This document shows positions 45,761 to 57,545 of a DNA stretch of 64,000 nucleotides, in pieces. The notes below the pieces were generated by a model. That model did no database searches. It had not been told where the DNA came from and saw nothing but the letters and a program-made list of their open reading frames with translations. The position numbers were made by a program, and so were the translations under genes. Location: positions 104,011,218-104,075,217 of the forward strand of contig CM075675.1 of assembly GCA_037962975.1 (NCBI GenBank), written 5' to 3'. Origin of the DNA: Clitoria ternatea. Its lineage: Eukaryota > Streptophyta > Magnoliopsida > Fabales > Fabaceae. The stretch's first letter is position 1. The number at the start of each line of letters is the position of its first letter.

Positions 45761-46073
45761 AGATGCCTGAAATCCTTACATGGATAGTAAATTAAGTGTG
45801 TATACTTACAGTTTAAATGTTAGCATGTTATAATGTTGACATGTGATGGTATGGTGTGAATGGTGATAATTATGCTAATTGTTATCTAGGAGTTACGTCT
45901 TCAGCATTGAGCCATTATAATGGGTGATATATGATTATATATAGTTATGGGCAAATTGTTATGACTATGTGAATGATGTATGTTGTGAATTTATGCAAGA
46001 ATAGTGATTAAATGTAGTGATGACAATGAACTAAATGAATGTGGATGTATTTAGGACAAATGTTAAGGTTTAT

Positions 46074-49000
46074 TGTAACATCCTATTTTCATCACAAATA
46101 GGAAATAGATATTAATATATCTTTTTTGAGAAATGCTTACTATAAGTTAGTTTATTATTATCATTTTTTTGAAATTTTGGTATTTATATTTATATTTTTA
46201 TTTTTAAAATAATAAAAAAAAAATGAAAATATTTCTGAATGAGAATTTTAAAGTGACTTAATTAGTATTTACTAATTAATAAAATTATATTAAGAATTTT
46301 TAATATCTTTGTTATTCACCATTTCTATTTTATGTTGTTATATTTTTGTTTTCTTACATATTTAAGATTTAACTCTTATTAGAATTGTAAAATAAAATTT
46401 TGAAAGAATTAGACTATGGTTCTTTTGAACTTTTTGATCTACATAATATTTATGGTTTTCTGGAATTTTTTGAAAATTTTGAATTATTTTAATAAAATAA
46501 TATATTTTAAATAATTTTAAATTCATATAAAGTTGCTTAAAATTAAAAATATTTACAAGAATGTAAAGTTAAATTATAAGAAAATTTTTTAAAATCTATT
46601 TCAAGTAGACTTATCTAAAAATTATCGGTTTGAGAAAAATCTTGATTTTTTCTAATCGTTAAAAAATTAGAAACGTATCAATAAATTTTTATTAACAGAA
46701 AATTTTAGATTTTTAAAATTTTAGCTTTATATTACTTATTATAAAATTAGTGAGGACTGATATAATATCGCTAAATTTCAAAAAGAACTCATTTTGAATA
46801 TTTAAAATATACCGAGTGAAGGATTACTATTTGACTGAATAATTTTGCCTATAGTTACTATGCAAAACACTGTGTATGTATGAAATTTTCAAAAGATGCA
46901 CAGTAACTAGGAATAAAAAATTCAAAAATACATAGTACTTTTATATTAAAATAATGGAATATATAGTAAATTTTTTTCTATAAATATCGAAGGATTTCTT
47001 CTTTAGAATTCACAATTTCAGATTAAGTTTTCTTAATATAATAGTGCTAGTGAGATAGTGGTGGAAGTGAGAGAGAGAAATAATTTTTTTGGAAGAAGAT
47101 TCTGCTAAAATTCTAACGTACGAATACCTCACTTTTATATTTTTTGGGTTATTTTCATATCGTTTTTAGAAATCTGTTATTATACTAGAAATAATATTAT
47201 TTTAAGTTACTATTCTGCATAGTAAAATACTATTTCAATAGTAAATTACTATTTCAATAGTAAATTACTATTCAAATAATAAATTACTATTTACTATTAC
47301 TATTTACCTTTACTGTTACTATTTACCTTTACTATTCATATTTTACTATTTATCATTACTATTCATATTTTACTATTTATCGTTACTATTCACAATTTAC
47401 TATTTACTGTTACTATTTACTATTACTATTCACTATTCAAAATTTATCATTTTTATTTTAAGTAGTAATCCTAATTTTCATCTTGTAATTATATTAAAAT
47501 AAAATTGGTATGTTTTAGAACTCGAAGATGAGGCGCACACAGATTTTCAATAACGAATCGGTATACAAGAGGTAAGGGGGAGTGAGATAAGAATATAATA
47601 TGAAAGACATAAGAATAATGGGAGGAGTCCCCTACTCCTTTTAAATTTAATAATATTATTATTTTAAAGTAATAACTTCTCAACTTAAAATTTATAATAA
47701 ATTTAATATATTGTGTAACTTATTCTGAAATATCTATACATGGATCTGAATTATTATAACTTATACGGACTGGACTAAACCTATGCAAGGACTTGGATTT
47801 TTATATCCTATATGGATCGAACTAAACCTATGCAAGGACTTGGACTATTATGACCTGTCTAGACTAAACTATACCTATGTGAAGACTGGATTATATATAT
47901 GGACTTATATAGACCTGTGCGAGGAATGGACTATAAGGACTCAAAAATCAAATCTACTAATTTAAATAACTATTAAAATTTAAATTATATTTATAAGCGA
48001 TATTTAGTTGATTTGATTTGATTATAATTAATTATATTTAATTTTGATTAATGATATTGTGATATTAGACTGTGATTAATAATATGCAATTATGATTGAT
48101 GATATTTGATTGTGATTGATGAGATTACTATACTTGATTGTGGTTGATGACCTTGTGATATGAAGTTTGAGCATATAGCAAGCATGACAGAAAGTTAAAA
48201 CTCAGTAAGAATTTTCTTACCTTACTCTTTAAATTTTTATTCCAAGAGAAAGTATTTTATAATTATTTTAGTCTTTTATTTCTTCTTAGAAATAATTTTC
48301 ATTAACTTTATTTTTAATCTCTATAATAAAATCTAGTATTAGAAAGAAGTTATTTTATGAGAATCAGAGGTTGAGATAATTAATTCTTGAATTAAAGAAA
48401 ATTTTAATAGTTTTAAGTATTCTAAGTTAATGATTTTAAATTATTTTCTTTAGAAATTATAAGTTTAAAGTAAATTATTTTGGTTTTTCCCAACGAAATA
48501 ACTAAAGAATATTTTGTCGAGATTTCTAAAACTCAATCTAGTTAAGATTCAAATTGAGAAAGATTATGTAAATATGTGAAGATTTTTAAGAGAAAGCTTT
48601 GAGATATTTAAGGCTTGGAAACTCAATTTTGGTAAGATCTGAATTTGAAGACTGTACTAAATTATTTCAGTATAACAGAAGTTAAAAGAAGAACTTATGG
48701 GAATGCACAGTTTATTGTGATGATTTTGTGAACTTTTATGGTATTTAATAATTGAGTTTCTAAAAGTCTTAACCAACTAAATATGCGAGTAGTTCATGCA
48801 TCATGAATCATTAAAGAGAAATGAGATGCGATATTGTCTGGGGACGGATTATAGAAACCGAGGATACATTAAAAGAGGCTTAATTGCGAGCCTTGGGATG
48901 AGAGGGTGTGAAAGGGTGCTTCAGGTGACCTGGGGTCGCTCCCTAGTGTCGGGTACTTTCACAATAAAAACTTTCTCAGTCTGACTAGTCTCTAAGTGTT

Positions 49001-49785
49001 TCCACGGCAGTTGAGCTGTTCATATGCCATGAAGGCATTCATGTTATTATTATCTGGAAATTATGGAACAGTATAAACTCCTGGTTGGCTGAGTACAAAC
49101 TAAAGCTTTAAGGGCCCACATGCATAGAATGAATGAGATGATAACATTAAAAACATTACATGACATTCATATAATTGTGACATTCTATGTGGGTGGTTGT
49201 GAATGAAAATATAATTGTTATGTTATGAAAACCCTTATGCTTATGTCTTATCTGTAAAGTATTATATTTTGTTTCTCACTCCTTCTTGTTTGAATTTTGT
49301 GTCCAAAATATATGTTATATGATATATAGCTAGCAGTTCAAGATGAAAGGATAAAATTACAAGAGGGTAAATTGGCCTCATCCTCAATCGGATAGGAGAA
49401 GAGATGTGACAAGAATAAGATTCAAAATCATATGGTTTGAAGATAAGGAAATAATTGGTTACAGTCGAAGTAGAGGTATTAAATTTTTAGTTTTAGTTTA
49501 CCTTAATACAATATTAAGATGGATGATTGTAAATCAATGTAAAGGTTAAACTTAATAAACCTTATTCTTTGGATATGATACTGTAATCTTTGATCACTTA
49601 TGATTTTCTGAAAGTTTATTTTATAATATGAATAATTTTAAACTTTTTACTTTTAAAATTCAAAGAAAATCAGATGTATATACGTCATTGTATACACGAG
49701 ATAAGAAGATAAATATGTATATCTTTCTTAAAAAAATGAGCAAGGAGAATAGATATATGTCTCGTGTATATAAGGGGGTGTTACA
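46074..49785 (+). mobile_element. Solo LTR E (3.7 kb), nested in LTR B
   Basis: Exact target duplication TTTAT at 46069-46073 and 49786-49790; starts TGTAACATCCTA and ends GGGTGTTACA. TATA box CTATAAATATC at about 46979, donor-like AGAG-GTAAGGGGG at 47568-47580. Colinear with solo LTR D, including the TTTACTATTC minisatellite (47205-47455) and the block at 48835-48975. No internal domain. Confidence 0.87.
47205..47455 (+). repeat. TTTACTATTACTATTC minisatellite in LTR E
   Basis: Same type of array as at 17655-17965, in the corresponding position of the related LTR. Confidence 0.75.
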
Positions 49786-50279
49786 TTTATTGCTTGATAA
49801 TGTGTATGCTTTGTATGTGGTTCCTAAGAATAGTTAGGCTCAATTAACAATAAGTGAGAAGAAATGCATGGATGAGGGACTGAGGAAAACATGAAGAAAT
49901 AGTTTGAATTGCAACAAAACCAGGTAGATTTAGCCAACTGAAAGGGTGAAATGGAGCTTTGGTGGGGTCCAGAATCCCCGGAGGGTACCAATGCGCTCCT
50001 ACATGTAATTGTGATATGTGTAAGTGAAGAGATTAAAATGTGTGTTGCATTTAATGTGGTTTAGTGGGTCAAATTGCATAAAGTTGGGTTAAATGCATTT
50101 TTGTGCATATCTTTGTCATATAAAAAAACATTGAACTACAAACTACGCCAGTAAGTCCAAAATGGGTTAAGGATAGTGCCCATGAAGTTTCATAGCAATC
50201 AGAGTTAAAATGGACAAGTTAGGTAGTGTAAAAGTTGGCCCGGAGGACAAATTCTACATAATTATACAGAACAAGGTAT

Positions 50280-50425
50280 CTAGTAATCGATTGCGTAATT
50301 AATTACCAAAGGACCATGTTTTCTTCCTGCGCAACATTGTTTATAGGTAATCGATTAACAATCTTGTGTAATCGATTACCAAGGCCCATGTAATCGATTA
50401 TAGGATTTCTTTAATCGATTACTAG
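50280..50425 (+). repeat. GTAATCGATTAC palindrome array in LTR B
   Basis: Five copies of TAATCGATT, several in the full palindromic form GTAATCGATTAC, in the last 300 bp of LTR B. Confidence 0.8.
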
Positions 50426-50572
50426 AGTCCTAGAAATAGGTTTTAGGTGTTTTTGAGAGACGTAGCCCTTAGGTTTCTACTGTTTATCGTTAGGAAAGTT
50501 TAAAAGGGTAAATTTTACTCTGATTTTACCTGATCCGGGAATCAATTTTAGGAATTGATAAGGGGACTTACA

Positions 50573-50765
50573 CTTTGTAGATGTCATTCTCTTTCACCCC
50601 TCAATGTGATAAACTAGTATGTTAACTGAACGGATTGACAATAAGACTCTTAGTCCCCCATTGGATTGAAAGGTATAATACCATATCTCTACTAGACCGT
50701 TGTAATACGTGGTAGAGATTAACTCTTAGAATTGATACTAATTACTCTGTCCCTATACCAAACAA
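50573..50765 (+). repeat. Small-family LTR, 3' piece after LTR B
   Basis: Continues the element begun before 39057: GTAGATGTCATTCTC, CACCCCTCAATGTG, then AAGACTCTTAGTCCCCC aligned with AAGACCTTTATTTTCCC of the 60507 copy. The right limit is approximate. Confidence 0.55.
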
Positions 50766-51254
50766 AACAATTATTCAAGCTGAGAACACTCATGTCATGG
50801 TAGAACTAACTCATATATACTGATATTTTTTTCATTCATAAAGCTTGAACCTGAAACCTTACTCAAAGATAATCAATAATGTACCACTCAGACTAATTAA
50901 TCATTAGTATTTAAATTAAATTATATGTATTACATCATATTATTTCTTCAAATTTGTAATTTGTCAAAGATTAAATTAATTTATTCATCAATTATTACTT
51001 TATGAGAAATCTTCCTCAAAATTAGTTTATTCCAAATTAAAGTTATCGCCGGATTAGAATATTAATTTGAAAAAACAATTAATAAATTTATAATTATTAG
51101 TTTTGGTTGATACAAGGGTTGTCACACTTGAGTCTAATATGATGTTCAATAAATAAATAAAAAATCAAGATATATGTATATACTATCCAACTAAAATGTT
51201 AAAATCATATATTTCCAAATACTTCTTTGAAGACTACATTTGTCATTGTGTTGC

Positions 51255-51880
51255 TACAATTTTCTTTATTGTTGCAATCAAAAACTTCAATCCTTTTTAT
51301 GATCTCACTTTGAAATAGCAACATACAATTGTTCATGGGTGACTACAAGTCTCAGAAGATATAATCCAATATGGGATAATAATTGGCTCTGACTCTTGTT
51401 TATTGTCATAGCAAAATATAAACAAATAAAAAATTGACGTCGTTCAAATTTGAACGGTAATCTTGAAATGTAAATTTTATCTCTGGTGTGTGATCTTGTA
51501 ATCACAATAGCACCAATAACATTATTTCCTAAATGAGTAACTCTCAACCTAGTGTCATTACATAAATCATTAGACTGATCAATGTTTCTCAAAAGCATCT
51601 TTTAATTTTAGTATATGGTTATGGATACTAGAACACTTGATATCATTTAAGAATTTAGTTGTAAACCACTCTCCCTTTATTCTGGAATCCCCATTTGATA
51701 TACATGTTACATCAAAATTTAAATATTCTTTTTCGCTTCCCAAAACTAAAGAAAGTATAAAGTCATTTACCAATTCAACAGATTTCAATGTACAAGCCAA
51801 AATAGTCCTTTCCTCAAAATATTTAGGTTCATTTAAACTCTCTGACATGTTAGGATATGCAAAGTTGACCAGCTGCATTT
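51255..51880 (-). pseudogene. Helitron Pif1-like helicase relic
   Basis: Two frames give the C-terminal helicase: YFEERTILACTLKSVELVND and GEWFTTKFLNDIKCSSIHNH (51579-51878), then MLLRNIDQSNDLCNDTRLRV, FAMTINKSQSQ and QLYVAISK (51305-51598). These are the motif V/VI region of Helitron RepHel helicases. The frame breaks where a few residues before MLLRN are missing, and again after VAISK, beyond which a KVRS-KGLKFLI-like remnant continues. The rest of the helicase and the Rep domain are not seen, nor are Helitron ends. Confidence 0.8.
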
Positions 51881-51921
51881 AAACTCTCTAGCATGTTAGG
51901 GTATGTCAAAGTTATTTAATG
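51835..51921. repeat. Tandem duplication of about 47 bp
   Basis: AAACTCTCTGACATGTTAGG followed by ATATGCAAAGTT is repeated as AAACTCTCTAGCATGTTAGG with GTATGTCAAAGTT at the edge of the helicase relic. Confidence 0.75.
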
Positions 51922-53468
51922 TTGATTTCATTATCTTTTTTCTTATAAGTTTGGTATCCTTATTCGTCGCTAATTAATATCAATAAAATTTCTTCATAGC
52001 TATATATATGAGAAATTATACACTTTTAATCAGATATTTGAGTAGGAAAAATATTAAAAACAATAAATTTAAGTTACTTATTTTAACATGTCATATATCA
52101 AATTTAACTAGAAATTTTATTGTAATTTGATTTGTAGGTGATTTTTTTTCTGAAAAAAGTGGTTGATATATGTTTTTTTACGCAGAAAGAAGCCCTCATT
52201 TTTCATTCACATGAAGATGAATTTACAACTTTCTGAATGGACATTAGAGGAGAAATCCTTAATCCAAACATGGTCGTTGAAATTAGAAGTTAATTAACTT
52301 AGCAACTCTATAATCATTTGATACGGTAATTTAGGAATTTTTTATGAGCTTATAATTTTTAAAAGATTATTAAAATCCTTTGGTGAATATAATATAAAAT
52401 AAAATTTATAGTTTTTAAAAAATTATAAGTTTTTTTATTAATAATTTAGTTATCATTTTTATTTTTATATTTTTTAACAATTATAATTTTAATATTTCTT
52501 ATAACTATAATATTTTACATCATTTAAAGTCATTTAATATAATTTAAATATATTTATAAAACAAATTTATTTCAGTAAACTACCTGAAAAATTATAAGTT
52601 AACAACTATAAACCATAAATTATAAACTATATGCTTGTTTCGTTTTGCCTGATAAAACTAATTGATTACACGATTTTCAAATAAAAATATAGTGAAAAAA
52701 AACACAAATAAAGATAGTAAAATCTTACAATGTTGGAAAATATGTATACGTGGGAAGAATGAGAAGATGATTTCTGAATATTATTCATACATATAGGTAG
52801 TAAAAATTCAAGAAACATTTTATATGATGTTGATATGAAATTAAATTGCCGAAAATAATGAGATAAAGTTTGATATGACAAGAAAATTTCAATGTGAAAA
52901 GAAGTTGATGTTTTGTTTTTCAACACCAACCATATACCATGTGATCACAAAAGTCTTAAGCGTGTTGAATCATTTTGTCGGCCCATCTTCATTTCTTTTT
53001 GGTTCTGGGGCAAATAAAAGGTCCCTTACAAATAAATATCTTTAAAATTAATTTTTTTATAATTTAAATGACGTTTATTTAAATTATTTGAAATTTAAAA
53101 CCTTTAAAATTATATATTACTATAAATTTTATACTCTAACGATAACAATGACACAATTATAAAATTATTAAAAATGTAGTAATAATTCTTAAAGACTACA
53201 ATATTATCAATAAAATCATTCATCAATCTTTCATCTCTCTTATCTTTTATCTCTTACCCCTTCTCTTTTTTCTTTCTTGAAATTTGGTTGAAGAACTAAG
53301 TGGTAGGGTTAAAAATAAGTTGTGTTGAACTAACGTGATCTTTTATTGTGAGACTTTTGTATTACTTGACACAAATTATTTAAAAGCTTGATTTATAATT
53401 GAATTATTATATATATATATAATAAATAAATGAGCTCCTCTTAAATAATCAGATGGGTCTAACAACCC

Positions 53469-53513
<45 letters not shown>

Positions 53514-54263
53514 CCTTTATATGTTAAAGTTACTTTTAACCTATTTTAATCTTATAAATTTAACTTTATAGAAAATATTATTTGTATTTATAAATCATAA
53601 TATATCACAAATTATGATTTCTTTTACAAAATCATATAAGAGCTAAAAATACTAACCCAACAAGTTAAAAAGATTTTTTTTAAAAGTATAAACTTAGTCT
53701 CTTTAATTAAATAAACTTTCTGAAAATTCTTACATTGATCTTATTATTAAATAATTTGGGTCAAACTAGACTTTAAAGAAGTTATGTCTTAGGGCCCCGT
53801 TGACAGTCTAGTATATTATCAATCCTATTAAGTGTTAGAAATTTTGGATATTTCAAAAGTTTTTTTTAGTCTCACATTGATTGGCCCGTGAACGTTACGA
53901 TTTGCTTTTTAAAAGGAAAAATATCTGATGCGGTTAATATGTCAATTAACACCCATTTAAATATTTTGTAACGTCTCATTAATGGGTTTAATTGACAGAT
54001 TTATTTTCCAACTTAATGTTTTAATCTTTGACTTAAATTCGCTATTTTTCCTTTTATATAAAAAGAAATCATACATAGATTTGCTAAAGTTGAAGGGGTT
54101 TACATAAGATTTTTCTTCACCTTTTGTGAGTTCTGCTTCCTATCATTCTGATAAAAGGACTGCTGTATCCTGGGGGGTCACGCCTCAGGCGCATAAATCC
54201 TTAAGGACAGTGTGATTCCACACGCCTCAGTCAAGTTTTCCCAACATTAAGTGTCATGATAAA
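51922..54263. other. AT-rich spacer
   Basis: No gene recognised. 52320-52650 (ending GCTTGTTTCGTTTTGCC) has the look of a degraded MITE. 53830-53990 contains TTTTTAGTCTCACATTGATTGG, a phrase seen in plant LTRs. (AT)n runs lie at 53407-53420 and 53471-53512. Confidence 0.4.
53471..53512. repeat. (AT)n microsatellite
   Basis: About twenty AT units. Confidence 0.9.
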
Positions 54264-54880
54264 TGATTCGGACTAGATACCAGCCCATGGGCTGAAGGGT
54301 AAGTTCACCTGCTTTCCATGATTCAAACCAGTGTGATACCTCGAATTCAATAAACCGTATGGGTCAATCTCTCCATACCGGGTAGTCCAGCTCATTGCAT
54401 GGCACACCGGAAAGTGATTTGCCAATTCGATAAACAGTACAAGATACATTGTTGGAAAAGACGCGCGCAGGCACCCATGTCAGGTGACAGCTTTTTGCAG
54501 AGTTACACTAACACATTGTGCAGAGTGTTACCTAATCCGAGAGGACTCATACGTTACTTGCATGCATGCATATAAATACGAAGTTATTCGTAACAAAGCA
54601 CAAGTTTTTTCCATCTCATAACTTATGTTCAAGTTGATAACACAGTAAGATCCTTAACTGACTTGAGCGTCAGAGCTGTTTTGCAGATGACACCACCTTT
54701 CGCCCCTTAGTGCAAGAGCTTGGTGAATTGGATCTCGAAGACTCCAAGACCCTATTTCCCCACTGGAGTAGGGATTACAATACCGGATCTCCACCGGATT
54801 TGTTTACAAATCTATTAGGTAAAACCACATTCGTTTCTGGTTGTCACACTAAACTTACCACCCCGGTTCAGACTAATTCA
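54264..54880 (+). mobile_element. Small-family solo LTR (617 bp)
   Basis: Starts TGATTCGGACTAGATACC, ends CAGACTAATTCA; exact target duplication ATAAA at 54259-54263 and 54881-54885. TATA box CATATAAATACG at about 54569, then CTGACTTGAGCGTCAGAG, GCAGATGACACCACC, CGCCCCTTAG. No internal domain. The open frame at 54710 is within the LTR. Confidence 0.82.
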
Positions 54881-54885
54881 ATAAA

Positions 54886-57394
54886 CATTATTCACACGCA
54901 TCTTAGTGTGTAATTTGACAGAAATTTTATTTTTTATAAATGTATATAACAACTTTTGAAATTAAACCCCTTTAATTATTAAAATTGGATTGATTAAATA
55001 ATTTTTTTAAATCCAATCTGATTAAATTAGTTTTATGAAAGTATTTTATCAAACCAATTTTAATAATTTAATTCTTAAATCAGGAGTTAAATAGTCATTT
55101 ATTCCTTAAGTTAAATTTTCAAGCATAAAATTAAAACTTTTATGAAAGTATTTTATCACACAAATTTTAATTTAAAAGTAACTTTTCCATTTAAGAAATT
55201 CAAAGAATACTAAATAGCATTTCATTTATTTTGAAAGTTCTAAATTTTAATTTAACTTAAAGATAACTTTAAAGATAATAGTAATTCGGGTCAAGCAAAA
55301 CCTAAATGTTGGAAGTAACGTTTAAATCTTATTAGTTTTCACGCATTTCTCAATATCTTTTCACACTTTTATAGTGATTTCAATTTTTTTTTAAAAATGA
55401 GTTGAAGTTATTAATAGTTACACTACTTCAATTTTAAAATTTTGTGGAGGTTTCAAACTTTCTAAAATTAAAGTGGGTGTATTTTTTGTCTAACTTTATA
55501 ATAAAATGTAATTTTCACAAACCTAAGATATATTTTTTAAATTTTATCTTCACCGTGTCAAGATCCTATTATACTTTCTTTGCAACCTTTTTTTCTTAAT
55601 TATGGCAAAGCGTCACACTTATCACAACCAACAACTATTTGTTTTACTTTTTTTTTTTAATTTTTAATAGTATTTTTCCTTATTGACAGAATTTTATAAT
55701 TATAAAAAATTGGAATAACCAACAACTATTTATTTTACTTTTTTTTAATTTCTAATAGTATTTTATCCTTATTGACAGAATTTTATAGTTATAAAAAATT
55801 GGAATTATGTTATTTAAATTTAATCAAAATGTTTAATGTTCATAATTTTATGTTATAAAATAAGTTATTATAAATTTTTATAAATGGACTATGTTAATTA
55901 AATTATAATATTTTTAAAAAATAAAAATTAAGCACATCCCAGAACAAAATTCTACAACACAATTGCTCTCATATATAAAATGACCAAACTTATATATAAA
56001 TATGTCTATATTCTCTCATTTCATTTAATAAAATTATTCAAAAATAAAATAAAGTAAGAGTAGAATATCACTATTTTAATTTTTAAGATAACAAATTATT
56101 TGAAATGAAAAATGACAAGTATAATTATTCCATAATTTAAGTTAGGCCAACTAATAAATTAGATCTAATTTTTATATAATTTCGTACATATCAATTTATC
56201 TCAAATATTTTACAAATAGTATAGATAACTTTTAGGAATTTGGCTAGCATTTCAATTTAATGTTTAGCCATTCAGTGTTTTAGTTTTGTCAAATAATCTA
56301 ACTTCAACTTTATTTGACTTACTTGTGCATTCAAGATATTACTAAAATTATACTTTTCAACCTTACATTTTAATTTTTATTTGAGTTGAACTTACGTATA
56401 CTTTTTTACTTAAATTATTCTCTTATATTTTTTAAGTTTAATTAAATTGGTCGTATTGTCATCTCTGTTATTAATGTTGTCTCTTCTTCTTTTTCTTTTT
56501 CATCTCCTTCTCCTTTTCCTTCTCCTTTCCATTTTCATCATCTTCCAGTCTTGCATAATTTGTTGCTTCATCTTTTGTTTTCAATCTGTAATTCATGTTA
56601 TAGTAAGTTTGAAAACCCGGTTAATTTTGAAAATTAACATTAGAATTTTTGGTATAATTTCAGTTTCAAAGTTATGTATAGTTATGTCCGTTGAGTTTAG
56701 GTCACTTTTATTCCTTGATTATGATTTTTATGTTAATTGTTGATTAGGTTTTATTTTAATATGAATTTCAATTCAAACTGATTAAAATTTTTTGAGCAGT
56801 TCAAAAGTTTTTTTTTTTGGAAAAACTAGAGTTTTTTAACTTCATCTTGTCTAATTTGATTTTAATTTTTTATTTAATTGTTGTGGCTCTTGATTGTAAT
56901 ATATCTATAATTGAATTTGAAACATAAATTTGTAATTATCTTTTATTCCTATGGCTTTTGGGGTAGATTGAGTTGTGGTTGTGTTCTCGAGAATTTTCAT
57001 ATACTTTATTGAATAAATGATCAAATGTTGATTTGATTTAATCTATTTTTTTCTATTTGTTATGTTTTTTCCATCACTCATTTAAAAATGTTTTAAATCA
57101 TTATTGTTTGATTTTTTTCTTAGATTGAGAATTATAGCCTCGAGTTCCATTACAATATTTATGTATGTAAACTATATCAATTATAAAGATGAGAGAAGGG
57201 ATCAAATTGAGAGCAACTAAAAAAATAAAAGAGCATAAACTCAAATAACAACGTTAAGATATAATTTTTCCTAATATATTTCACATACCTATAGTTTATA
57301 AGTTATAAGTGCATTCAACGACATATTTTCCATTTCATAATAAAGAAATAAATAGAATAAAAATAACCTAATGCATTCGGATTGTATCTCTTTT
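54886..57394. other. AT-rich spacer with one tandem duplication
   Basis: No gene recognised. A T- and C-rich stretch at 56455-56600 gives a spurious open frame. The tandem duplication is listed separately. Confidence 0.4.
55628..55806 (+). repeat. 91-bp tandem duplication
   Basis: CCAACAACTATTTGTTTTAC to AAAAAATTGGAATAA (55628-55718) is followed directly by a second copy starting CCAACAACTATTTATTTTAC. Confidence 0.85.
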
Positions 57395-57545
57395 AAGATT
57401 GAATATGAAGCCATCAAAACAACATTGGGACAAGTGAAGAGTTTAGTATGCCGTGAAGGATAGAAGCAAGGACCAACTTTATAGATGGAAGACATGGCCC
57501 AAAGAGGAATCACACATTCAAAATTTGGGTTGGAATCCACCGTAC
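57395..57545 (-). pseudogene. Degenerate fragment of RLP first exon
   Basis: ATGAAGCCATCAAAACAA at 57411 is the sequence of the RLP exon 1 end (ATGAAGCCATCAAAACAA at 35707). Similarity continues through GGATAGAAGCAAGGACCAA / GGGTAGAAACAAGGACCAG and weakens after about 57500. On the minus strand this covers the part coding for LFLPFKEL to NCFDGF, but the frame is shifted by indels. A second RLP gene or a duplicate once lay here. Confidence 0.55.

Larger units (their letters stand above)
39057..50572 (+). mobile_element. Solo LTR B (about 3.8 kb) containing three later insertions
   Basis: Exact target duplication CTTTG at 39052-39056 and 50573-50577; starts TGTAACATCCTGG and ends GGGGACTTACA. 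Within it lie Cassandra (40284-41167), solo LTR C (42630-45760) and solo LTR E (46074-49785), each with its own duplication. Without them and their duplications about 3774 bp remain. Shared landmarks with LTR A: GGAAGCGTGGAATCGAGG-TAAA donor-like site at 39890-39905 and the TAGTATCCGGATACTAGAG region at about 41990. No coding internal domain. Confidence 0.82.
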
